Positions 19,736 through 27,237 of a stretch of 64,000 nt of DNA are shown piece by piece. The notes beneath the pieces are model-generated. The model did no database searches and had not been told where the DNA came from. It saw only the letters and a list, made by a program, of their open reading frames with translations. The stretch is from positions 1 through 64,000 of the forward strand of contig CAWKPE010000013.1 in the NCBI GenBank assembly GCA_963851385.1. The letters run 5' to 3'. Position numbers and translations under genes: made by a program. How positions within the stretch are numbered: the stretch's first letter is position 1; the number at the start of each line of letters is the position of its first letter. Source of the DNA: CAWEFA01 sp963851385 (GTDB lineage: Bacteria; Bacteroidota; Bacteroidia; Bacteroidales; DTGW01).

Positions 19736-20136
19736 GGTGTCGTATCGCTTCATCCTGTCGACGTTGCAACCGCAGTCTATCCCGTCAAATCCAGCAGATT
19801 TCCGCTCTGCTGCGACGGGTCTTTGCTCTGCGGCGACGTCGGGCGAGGCGGCGGTCGCCTCGGCTGCCGGCGGCTCTTCCCACGGGCGGCGGCCGTCGGC
19901 GTCGCGCTCGGCCGTCTCGTGGTCTTCGCCGTCGGGCTCGCCGACGCCGGCGGCGGCCTCGGCCTTCCGTTCATGGTACACCTGACGCCGCTGTGCGCCG
20001 ACCTCCTCCTGGGCGCGTTCCACTTCCGAACCCTTCGTTTGGGCCAGCGGCGATCCGCCGCGCTAGCGCATCTAGGACCGATGCTCATGTGTCCTAGATG
20101 GATCGGCAATCGCTCATCAACGTCGCTCACTATCCT
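19736..20136. other. Gap between dapF and AsmA-like gene, with perfect inverted repeat
   Basis: A - strand frame (ERAQEEVGAQRRQVYHERKA onward, very Glu/Ala/Arg rich) covers part of this gap but lacks a clear start and family; it could be a small acidic protein or an artefact of GC bias. At 20,069-20,100 CATCTAGGAC and GTCCTAGATG form a perfect 10-bp stem with a 12-base loop. It lies just behind the AsmA-like stop in the - strand direction and may end that transcript, though no T-run follows. Confidence 0.4.
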
Positions 20137-22764
20137 CTATTCCGATTCTGCAATTCGCCGCGTATTTGCTGCAAGCGCCTGATTCACCGCCGGCAGGGCC
20201 TCTTGGCGGGTCTCCGGGTTCTGCAACGTGCCGCCGACGTGGATCAGCATGAGCTGCTGGCTGGCGCCGCGGAAGACCTGCTTGATCACGGGCAGGTCCA
20301 GTTCGCCGCGGCCCACCATGGCGTAAAACGTCAGCCCGATCTGCGACTGGAAATTCATCTCGCCCTTGCCGCGAAGGCTGATCGCGTCGCCGTGGAAGTC
20401 GATGCGGTCGAAGTAGATGTGCTCGCCCTCGATGCGGTAGTCGATCGTTGCGTCGCTGAAGGCGTTCTGGTCGGGCGGGCGGATGCTGAGGATTTTCAGC
20501 AGCGAGATCATCACCGGCAGTTCGTACACGTCGCCGTCGGAAAGGCGGATGGTGCCCTTGCCGGAAAGCGCGTTGCGGGTGCGTCCGCTGCCGGTCAGAT
20601 CGGCCGTGGCGAGGATTTTGCCGCGGAGTTTCTGCCGGCCGGCGGCGACTTCCTGCGCGCAGCGGGCCAGATCGGCGTCGGTCAGCGTGGCGTTCACGGC
20701 GTAGCGCGGCTCCGGCTCCAGCGTCACCCAGCCGTCGCCGTAGAGCGTGCCGCCGAAGAGGCTGGCGGTCAGCGGCCGCGGGGCTCGCGGCGGGCCGGTG
20801 ACGTCGCTCGGCCGCCGGCCGTTCTCCCGCCGATCCACCCAGGAGCCGAACAGCACCCGGCCGTCGTCGATCCAGATCGGTCCCATCACCTGGGTGAGTT
20901 GGTAATCCTTGTAGGTGAGCGAATCGAGGGCCAGTTCGCCGCGCGACTGGAGGTGTTGCCCGTCGAAGCCGCCCCGCAACGACGCCTCGCCGCAGACGTT
21001 TTCCAACAGGATGCCGCCGCAACTGAAGGCTCGTCTGCTGCAGGCCGAGCCGCACGTCCCACCGCGACCGCAGCGGCTCGCCCGGCCGGCCGGTCCGCTC
21101 CAGGTCGAGGCTGCCGCGGAGGTTCATCGCGCCGGTGGGATTCAGTTCGGCCACGGCCTTCCTCAGCCGTTCGGGCAGGGCTTGGATCAACTCGCGGTCG
21201 GCGCGGAGCCGATCGACCGACAGCTCGTCGAAGTGGATGCTCCAGCGCCCGTCGGGCTGGAAATCGCAAGTAGCCCTCGGTGGCGACCTTGACCGAGTCC
21301 GTGCTCGGCCTTGCAGCGCTCGAAGGTCGACGTGCCCGTCGCGGTAGACCAGCACGCCTTGAAGCTGGTCGAGGCGATAGGGGAAATGCACCGGCTCGAT
21401 CGAGGCGGTTTCGCGTTGCGGCTGGGCCCGCACGCCGACGCTGAACTTCTTCTGCTCCGACCAGGTAGCGGACCTCGGCCGTCAGGTCGACGACGCCGCG
21501 CGGCCGCAGGTCGAGCCAGACCTGCTGGATGTGCGGGCTCGAGCGGCGTCGCGGAGGTCCTCGTCCAGCGGCACGTCGCGGCCCACGAAGTTCAACACCA
21601 GTTCGTTGCCCTCGAAGCCGGGCGTCAGGCGGCCTTCGCAGGTCACGCGGGCCTTGTCGTTGCTCCCTTCGAGGTTCCGGAAGGTCCAGTTGCCGTCGAA
21701 CATCTCCAGCGTGCCGCGGATGTCGCCAAGCGGATAGGGAAACTTGTTGAAGCGGATCGAGCAACGGTTCGCCGCCAGCAGGAGATGCTGGTGCATCGGC
21801 TCGTCGGGCCGGTCGCGCCACATCCGCACGTAGAAGCTCGACCGTGCCGCGGGGATCGAGCGAGCGGACCACCTCCTGCGGTTTCTCGGGCAGGGCGGCC
21901 AGCAGCGCCTCGTCGATCTGGATGTCGTCGCCCTTGGCCTCGAACCAGCCGGTCGGGCCGGAGAAACGGATGCGTCGACCTCGGCCGCCAATCGCACCGG
22001 CTGGCTCCCGCTGTACGCCGTGAGGTTGACCTTCAGCAGATCGTCCTTCAGATCGAGCGTTCCCTTGCCGTGATCCAGCCGGTAGGGAAACTTGTGGTGC
22101 GTGAACGAGACGTTCAGACAGCGCACCGACACCTCCGGCCGCCACGTCTTGCCGTCGTAGGAGAGCCGCACGTCGGCGTCGACCTCGCCGGCGGGCAGAT
22201 ACTTGTACCATTGCTCCTGCGCGGCTTGCGGCAGGATGTCCAACAGCGCGCGGTCCAGATCCAACTGGCGGACTTCCGCCGTCAGCGCCAAGCGGGCTGG
22301 CGGGCTCGAAGCCCGATCCGCCGGCACGACATCCGCAGCGTGGCCTGGCCGCTGCGGGCCGTCAGATCGTCGATCGCGTAGCCGCCGTTGTCGACGTGGA
22401 CCGTGGCGCGGATGTCGGTCAAGCGCATGGGGCAGGCGCGCGGTCGTCGATCCGCCCGCGGGTCAGCCGCCCGGAGACGTCGAATTTCAGCGGCACCACC
22501 GCGGCCGGATCGTAGCTCAACTTGAACCGCAGGTCGCCCTGCCCGCGCAAGTCGCCCAACGCCGCGAGCTTCGCCGCCAGCGGTTCGGGCAGGGAATCGC
22601 GCAATTCGGGCGAGATCTCCAGCCCTTCGGCCTTGCCGCGGATCGAACAGGCGGCCGCCTGCAGATCGACCCAGCCCTCGACCTCCACGCGGCGGAAACC
22701 GTCGCCGGAGAACCACGCCCTGCAGCCGCCGCACGCCTGGTTTCGCTCCAGGCTCGGATAACGA
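20137..22764 (-). pseudogene. AsmA-like/repeat-containing envelope protein, truncated at the sequence joint and frameshifted
   Basis: Read from the joint at about 22,764, segments in all three frames make one long beta-rich protein. A short signature recurs: HKFPYRLDHGKGTLDLKDDL (about 22,090), NKFPYPLGDIRGTLEMFDGN (about 21,745) and VHFPYRLDQLQGVLVYRDGH (about 21,370). These mark at least three related modules. The C-terminal part (20,137-21,006) resembles AsmA/TamB-type C-terminal domains (LFGGTLYGDGWVTLEPEPRY, GKGTIRLSDGDVYELP, LRGKGEMNFQSQIGL). Such proteins span the periplasm and are linked to lipid transfer or outer-membrane assembly. The N-terminus, including any membrane anchor, is missing because the contig changes to Bacteroidota sequence. 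At least four frame changes are present. Confidence 0.6.
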
Positions 22765-22770
22765 TAATGC
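22760..22770. other. Abrupt joint between GC-rich and AT-rich sequence
   Basis: Left of here the sequence is strongly GC-rich with planctomycete-type genes; right of here it is strongly AT-rich with Bacteroidota genes. The AsmA-like coding sequence loses its start and dapA loses its body at this same point. No insertion sequence, tRNA or direct repeat marks it. Confidence 0.8.
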
Positions 22771-22809
22771 AACTCCCGTGCCTTTGAATTTTACATTTGC
22801 TGCAGTCAT
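22765..22809 (-). pseudogene. dapA: 5' end of Bacteroidota dapA, cut off at the joint
   Basis: The ATG at 22,809 (or 22,830) opens MTAANVKFKGTGVAL. KFKGTGVALVTPF is the conserved start of 4-hydroxy-tetrahydrodipicolinate synthase in Bacteroidota. After GVAL the expected VTPF does not follow; GC-rich AsmA-like sequence takes over. The DUF6913 gene directly upstream on the same strand is the usual partner of dapA in this phylum, which supports the assignment. Only about 15 codons remain. Confidence 0.7.
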
Positions 22810-22980
22810 GAATAGAATTTTATTTATCATTCAAAAATATAAATCTTATCTTAAAAATGAAAGAGAAAAACATTAAACAATAATTGAAAATTTATTTAGA
22901 AGCAAAAATTAAAATTTTATTAGAAATATAATAAGTCATACTGATTTCCAAATAAAATATAACGGGTATCAGAAATTAAA

Positions 22981-23529
22981 TTAGCAGTTTGCGCTACATA
23001 AAACGGGAACATAATGCTTTATTTGTTCGATGAGTGATTGCACAGTATTGTCTTTACTGGTGTCAATCATTACATCAAAGCAATTGTGTTCATTTTGTAA
23101 TTTGCCAATTTTAAATTTTGCTTTTGATAAGCTGCTAATGAAATATAATGGAAAATTATTATCAATACTTAAATCAATTAGCATGTCAAAAGGTTTTTCA
23201 ATAAAATCCAAAATGAATTGAGTTTTTGGCAGGAAAAAAATATTTAAATCGCGTCTCGAGAAAAAATTAAAACCTTTACGCAAAAAATAATAATCAGGTA
23301 CTTTTTTGTAATCAACAAAGCAAAGAGCAACAACCTTATTATTTTGTTCAGTTAAAAAATGCAGAAAATTTTTTACAATTTCAAAATCACCTTGTGTATC
23401 AGTTTTAAAAACCACTCCTATAATTTGAGAAGTTTCAAAACTAAATAAAGATTTTACCCTTCGGTAATGTCTCAATTTCCGCTTCAGGATTGAATTTCCT
23501 AATCTACTTCTTATGGATTTAAACAACAT
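22981..23529 (-). CDS. DUF6913 family protein
   Basis: The start is one of two adjacent ATGs (23,529-23,532). The ~182-residue protein begins with a basic helix (FKSIRSRLGNSILKRKLRHY) followed by an alpha/beta fold (IIGVVFKTDTQGDFEIVKNF, KVVALCFVDYKKVPDYYF, KPFDMLIDLSIDNNFPLYFI). It matches what I know of a Bacteroidota-only family, DUF6913, usually encoded just before dapA; that neighbour is present here as a 5' stub. Function unknown; the conserved link suggests a role around lysine or diaminopimelate synthesis, but that is inference. The gene is intact. Confidence 0.65.
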   Translation of the reverse strand: MLFKSIRSRLGNSILKRKLRHYRRVKSLFSFETSQIIGVVFKTDTQGDFEIVKNFLHFLTEQNNKVVALCFVDYKKVPDYYFLRKGFNFFSRRDLNIFFLPKTQFILDFIEKPFDMLIDLSIDNNFPLYFISSLSKAKFKIGKLQNEHNCFDVMIDTSKDNTVQSLIEQIKHYVPVLCSANC

Positions 23530-23532
23530 CAC

Positions 23533-23940
23533 TTTACATTTACCTTGTAGTGCAAATGTACAAATTTAATCGAATTCAATAATTTGTATTAAAGGGAACT
23601 TCTAAAAACTCATTTTTTATTAAAAGATACAAGATTGCAAAATGCAAGAAAAGGCCCGATATCACTACATCCTGTATCATGAAACCTGCATCTATTATAT
23701 CTGAAATTTTTGTTATTAGAGATGCCTTAAATATAATAGATCGTTATGCATACAATTACAAATGGTTTTTTCATTATGTAGATTATTTTGCGTTTCCACA
23801 TAAAAATAACAGTTTAAAAACTTTTTTTCAAAAATAATTTTCTCTCTTGTCAAAATAATTATTTAGTTTTACAACCGGTACCAACACATATCCTGATATG
23901 GACGATGGCCCTGCGAATTGTTATGTAAAATCTTTAATTT
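23533..23940. other. Intergenic region and upstream part of the transporter leader
   Basis: No gene. The left end carries the promoter of the DUF6913 gene. The right end (about 23,875-23,940) is the start of the leader of the transporter operon. It contains the small stem CATAT-CCTG-ATATG at about 23,888-23,901 and the segment ACGATGGCCCTGCG. A loose promoter (TAGTTTTA, about 23,863) precedes it. Confidence 0.4.
23553..23560 (-). promoter_or_regulatory. Promoter -7 element before DUF6913 gene
   Basis: TACATTTG on the - strand fits the Bacteroidota -7 consensus TAnnTTTG. Upstream at the right distance is only a partial -33 (TTATTG). The predicted transcript start lies about 15 bases before the gene. 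Confidence 0.45.
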
Positions 23941-24000
23941 AGAAGGATAGCATTCTCCTGAATCTATATGCTTCCTTCTTAAATTGATAATAGAAGGAGG
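23941..24000 (+). promoter_or_regulatory. Leader hairpins that could hide the ribosome binding site (riboswitch-like)
   Basis: AGAAGGATAGCAT (23,941-23,953) pairs with ATGCTTCCTTCT (23,968-23,979) in a 12-bp stem with one bulged base. The same right arm, CTTCCTTCT (23,971-23,979), can instead pair with the Shine-Dalgarno AGAAGGAGG (23,992-24,000). The two stems exclude each other, the usual logic of a translational riboswitch or similar RNA switch. The ribosome binding site itself is unusually strong for Bacteroidota. No known riboswitch core was recognised. Confidence 0.5.
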
Positions 24001-24005
24001 TGTCT

Positions 24006-25280
24006 ATGATTTCAAAAACAACCTTTTACTTCAGCCGTATTATTGGTTGTAAAGTGTATGATGAAAATAATAATTTTGTCGGCAGACTTATTGATTTGGC
24101 AGTAAGCATTGACCATTTGGGCCCGGATGATAAAGAACCATTCAGACCAAAAGTAATTGCGGCATTTTTAAAAAAATCAGGAAACAAAAATTACTATTTG
24201 CTTTCTAACATTAAAGTAGCGAAAGCCAATGGTACATATCGGATATATTGCTCAACTCCTATTAAAATATCTAAAAAAGAAATTAAAGATACCCTACTCT
24301 TAAAAGAAAGTATACTTGATCAACAGATTGTAGATATTAATGGGAGAAAAGTTGTAAGGGTAAATGACATAAGACTGGTAACAATTGCAGAAGGAGTATT
24401 TGCGATAGCAGTAGATGTTGGAGTCGAAGGACTTTTACGCAGAATAGGTATAGTGAAGCCTCTTAAATTCTTTTTCTCACTGATTAAAATACGTATTCCT
24501 TCCGAATTTATTTTATTTGACGATATAGCAGCAATTGATCATTCCAATCTTAGTATTAAACTTTCCAAAGCTTCTTCAAAACTGCATACTTTGCACCCGT
24601 CAGACTTAGCCGATATTATTGAAGAACTTGGCAAAGTTTCCAAAACTACTGTATTTTCAGCACTTGATGAAGAAAAAGCTGCCGATGTGCTTGAGGAACT
24701 TGAACCGCACGAGCAGGTTCATATTATTGAAAGTCTGCCATTGGAAAAAGCTGCTGACGTGCTTGAAAAAATGCCTGCTAATGAAGCAGCAGACTTGCTC
24801 GACGAATTGGAAGTTGAAAAAGCTGAAATGCTGCTCGATGAGATGGAACATGAATCTTCTGAAGAAGTCAGGGAGTTGCTTGAATATCCTGATAAAACAG
24901 TTGGAAGCCTCATGAATACTGAAGTTCTTTCATTCAGTGAAAACATAACAATTGATGAGGTATTAAATAAAATTCGAATTCAGAAACCGGAAATGGAAGT
25001 GCTTTATAATCTCTTTGTAGTTGATAAAAATGAAAAACTGGTTGCTACTGTTTCATTAAGGGATCTTGTCATCTCCCAACCTCAAACTCTAATCCGTGAG
25101 ATAATGAAGAAAGATCCTGTAAGTGTTTACGATTATGACGAAGTTGATTCACTTGCTGAAATAATTTCTAAATATAATATGCTGGCAATCCCCGTGACAA
25201 ATAAAGAAAATAAACTTGAGGGAATGGTAGTAATTGATGATGTTGTTGAAGACCTTATTGGTAAACGGAGAACTGTATAA
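24006..25280 (+). CDS. Soluble MgtE_N-CBS protein with PRC-barrel-like N-terminus
   Basis: The ATG at 24,006, five bases after AAGGAGG, is preferred over the GTG at 24,000. The 424-residue protein has two PRC-barrel-like segments (about 5-60 and 95-165), an MgtE N-terminal superhelical domain (about 190-290, LHPSDLADIIEELGK, EKAADVLEKMPANEAADLLD), the linker TVGSLMNTEVLSF, and a CBS pair (about 305-420). There is no TM segment. In MgtE channels the N and CBS domains sense cytosolic Mg2+ and gate the pore; here they stand without a pore. The next gene, 21 bases downstream, is an NRAMP-related transporter, so this protein probably senses metal and controls it. Intact. Confidence 0.8.
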   Translation: MISKTTFYFSRIIGCKVYDENNNFVGRLIDLAVSIDHLGPDDKEPFRPKVIAAFLKKSGNKNYYLLSNIKVAKANGTYRIYCSTPIKISKKEIKDTLLLKESILDQQIVDINGRKVVRVNDIRLVTIAEGVFAIAVDVGVEGLLRRIGIVKPLKFFFSLIKIRIPSEFILFDDIAAIDHSNLSIKLSKASSKLHTLHPSDLADIIEELGKVSKTTVFSALDEEKAADVLEELEPHEQVHIIESLPLEKAADVLEKMPANEAADLLDELEVEKAEMLLDEMEHESSEEVRELLEYPDKTVGSLMNTEVLSFSENITIDEVLNKIRIQKPEMEVLYNLFVVDKNEKLVATVSLRDLVISQPQTLIREIMKKDPVSVYDYDEVDSLAEIISKYNMLAIPVTNKENKLEGMVVIDDVVEDLIGKRRTV

Positions 25281-25301
25281 TATTTACTGGAGTGTGATTT
25301 T

Positions 25302-26546
25302 ATGTTTGAAATAAAAAAAAGAAAAAATATTTTAAAAAGGATTGCATTGTTTATTGCTATTCTGGGGCCTGGCATTATCACTGGAAGTGTTGATAATGAT
25401 GCCGGTGGAATTACCACATATTCTGTTGCAGGCGCCGATTACGGCTATGGTTTGCTTTGGACATTAATTCCTTCTTTTATTGTGCTTATTGTAATTCAGG
25501 AAATGAACGCGCGTATGGGAATTGTAACGGGTAAAGGCCTTGCCGATCTTATTCGTGAAAATGCAGGTGTCAGAGTTACTTTTTTTATTTTTGTAGGCTT
25601 GCTGATTGCCGATATAGGAAACACTACAACTGAATTTGCCGGTGTTGCAGGAAGTATGGAGGTTTTTAGTGTTTCAAAGTACATTTCAGTTCCAATTGTC
25701 GCATTTATAGTTTGGATTATGGTTGTTAAAGGAAATTATAAAATAGCCGAAAGGATTTTTCTTATCTTCAGCGTATCCTTACTTATGTATATAGTTTCGG
25801 CCGTTATGGGTAAACCTCACTGGAGTGAAATAGGAACTTCTTTAATTCACCCTAAAATGGGATTTGATGAAAAAAGCCTTGCAATGATTATAGGTTTGGT
25901 AGGTACAACCATTGCTCCCTGGATGCAGTTTTATATGCAGTCATCAGTAATTGAAAAAGGTCTGAAGATGAGACAATATAAATACACAGTATTGGATATT
26001 GTTGTTGGATGCGTTGCCACAGTTGTTGTAGCTTTTTTTATTATTATTGCCTGTGCCTCTACGCTTCACATAAATAATATCCATATAAACGAAGCAAAAG
26101 ATGCAGCTCTTGCTTTAAAGCCTCTTGCCGGTAAAATTGCTTCGGAAGTATTTGCATTCGGATTATTTATAGCATCAATTTTTTCCGCCACCATATTGCC
26201 GCTTGCCACAGCTTATTATGTTTGTGAAGCATTTGGCTTCGAGGCCGGAATTGATAAAAAATGGGAGGAAGCTCATGAATTCTATGTTTTATACACGTCC
26301 ATTCTTATTATTTCTGCTTTGATTATTTTGATGCCAAACGCTCCGTTAATAGCAATCTCACTTTGGTCGCAGGTGGTAAATGGAGTTTTGTTGCCCGTTG
26401 TGCTCATTTGCATGATATTGCTGATTAATAATAAAAAAATAATGGGTAAGCATGTAAACAAACCTGTCAATAATTTTATCGGATGGGTAACGGTAATTGT
26501 ACTTATAGGATTATCGGGATTACTGGTTATTTCATATATAAAATAA
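25302..26546 (+). CDS. NRAMP-related transporter, probable Mg2+ type
   Basis: The protein has 414 residues and about 11 TM helices. The TM1 region GPGIITGSVDNDAGGITTYS aligns with the NRAMP metal-binding DPGN loop but reads DNDAGG. In TM6 GTTIAPWMQFYMQSSV stands where classical NRAMPs have the MPH motif. The Met and His are therefore Ala and Trp. The TM6 Met helps classical NRAMPs select Mn2+ or Fe2+ over Mg2+, and its loss is a mark of NRAMP-related Mg2+ transporters. Pairing with an MgtE-type Mg2+ sensor upstream points the same way. Transport of Mn2+ or another metal cannot be excluded. Intact; same operon as the upstream gene. Confidence 0.8.
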   Translation: MFEIKKRKNILKRIALFIAILGPGIITGSVDNDAGGITTYSVAGADYGYGLLWTLIPSFIVLIVIQEMNARMGIVTGKGLADLIRENAGVRVTFFIFVGLLIADIGNTTTEFAGVAGSMEVFSVSKYISVPIVAFIVWIMVVKGNYKIAERIFLIFSVSLLMYIVSAVMGKPHWSEIGTSLIHPKMGFDEKSLAMIIGLVGTTIAPWMQFYMQSSVIEKGLKMRQYKYTVLDIVVGCVATVVVAFFIIIACASTLHINNIHINEAKDAALALKPLAGKIASEVFAFGLFIASIFSATILPLATAYYVCEAFGFEAGIDKKWEEAHEFYVLYTSILIISALIILMPNAPLIAISLWSQVVNGVLLPVVLICMILLINNKKIMGKHVNKPVNNFIGWVTVIVLIGLSGLLVISYIK

Positions 26547-26600
26547 TTAAAATCAGAATTGTAAAATTTTTAATGAATTTTTGTACATTTATTCATTTTA

Positions 26601-27158
26601 ATGTCTGAACGATATAAAATATTTGATGCAGATAAAGCATACTTTATAACATTTACATTAGTTGAGTTGGTAAATTTATTTGATAAAAGTAACTACTCCA
26701 AGATAATCATTGATTCTATTAAGTTTTGTCAAAAAGAAAAGGGTTTGGAGCTATTTGGCTATTGTATTATGCCAAGCCATGTACATTTGATTGTCAGATC
26801 AGAAAAAACATACTTAAGCAATATAGTTAGAGACATAAAAAAATTTACTGCAGGAGAAATATTAAAAGCTTTAAAGAAAGATCAATCGAATTCCGGTATA
26901 TTGAAAATATTCTCAAAAGCGGCGCAATCAATAAAACGAAATAAAAATTTCAAAGTCTGGCAAGATGGTTATCATCCTGAAATAATTACTTCCAACAAAT
27001 TCTTTTACCAAAAAATGAACTATATGCATAATAATCCATTAGAAGCTGGATTGGCAAATAATGTAATAGATTATCCTTTAAGTTCAGCGAGAAATTATTC
27101 AGGTTCAGAAGCAGTGTTGGAAATTATAATTGAAAGTCAGCAACAAATCACATATTGA
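26601..27158 (+). CDS. REP-associated tyrosine transposase (RAYT, Y1_Tnp/TnpA_REP family)
   Basis: The 185-residue protein carries the HUH signature as MPSHVHLIV (about residue 60) and the catalytic Tyr in KMNYMHNNPLEAGL (about residue 145), with WQDGYHPEII between. These are the marks of the single-strand transposases linked to REP palindromes, thought to be domesticated. It has no IS ends of its own. A 9-bp imperfect hairpin lies 17 bases after the stop. The gene is intact and stands alone between the transporter operon and the adhesin. Confidence 0.85.
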   Translation: MSERYKIFDADKAYFITFTLVELVNLFDKSNYSKIIIDSIKFCQKEKGLELFGYCIMPSHVHLIVRSEKTYLSNIVRDIKKFTAGEILKALKKDQSNSGILKIFSKAAQSIKRNKNFKVWQDGYHPEIITSNKFFYQKMNYMHNNPLEAGLANNVIDYPLSSARNYSGSEAVLEIIIESQQQITY

Positions 27159-27174
27159 AATAAATAGAAAATAT

Positions 27175-27199
27175 CGAACGCGTATGGAAAACGCGCTCG
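27175..27199. repeat. REP-like hairpin beside the RAYT gene
   Basis: CGAACGCGT (27,175-27,183) pairs with ACGCGCTCG (27,191-27,199) with one mismatch and a 7-base loop. GC-rich stems of this size next to a RAYT are the usual substrate of the enzyme. It lies between the convergent RAYT and adhesin genes and might also stop transcription. Confidence 0.5.
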
Positions 27200-27237
27200 A
27201 ACAGGGGAACTAAGGCTTGCAGTCTAATTATTTATTG

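Noticed and set aside
20098..22381. Long plus-strand frames opposite the AsmA-like gene
   Set aside because: Very Arg/Ala/Gly-rich translations caused by GC bias; the minus strand has the repeated FPYxL signature and AsmA-like ending.
22281..22830. One real gene crossing the GC/AT joint on the minus strand
   Set aside because: The frame is open by chance: its first residues match dapA and the rest lies out of frame with the AsmA-like repeats.
23875..24000. Known Mg2+ (M-box) or Mn2+ (yybP-ykoY) riboswitch
   Set aside because: The conserved cores of these classes were not recognised; only the switch-like end of the leader is supported.
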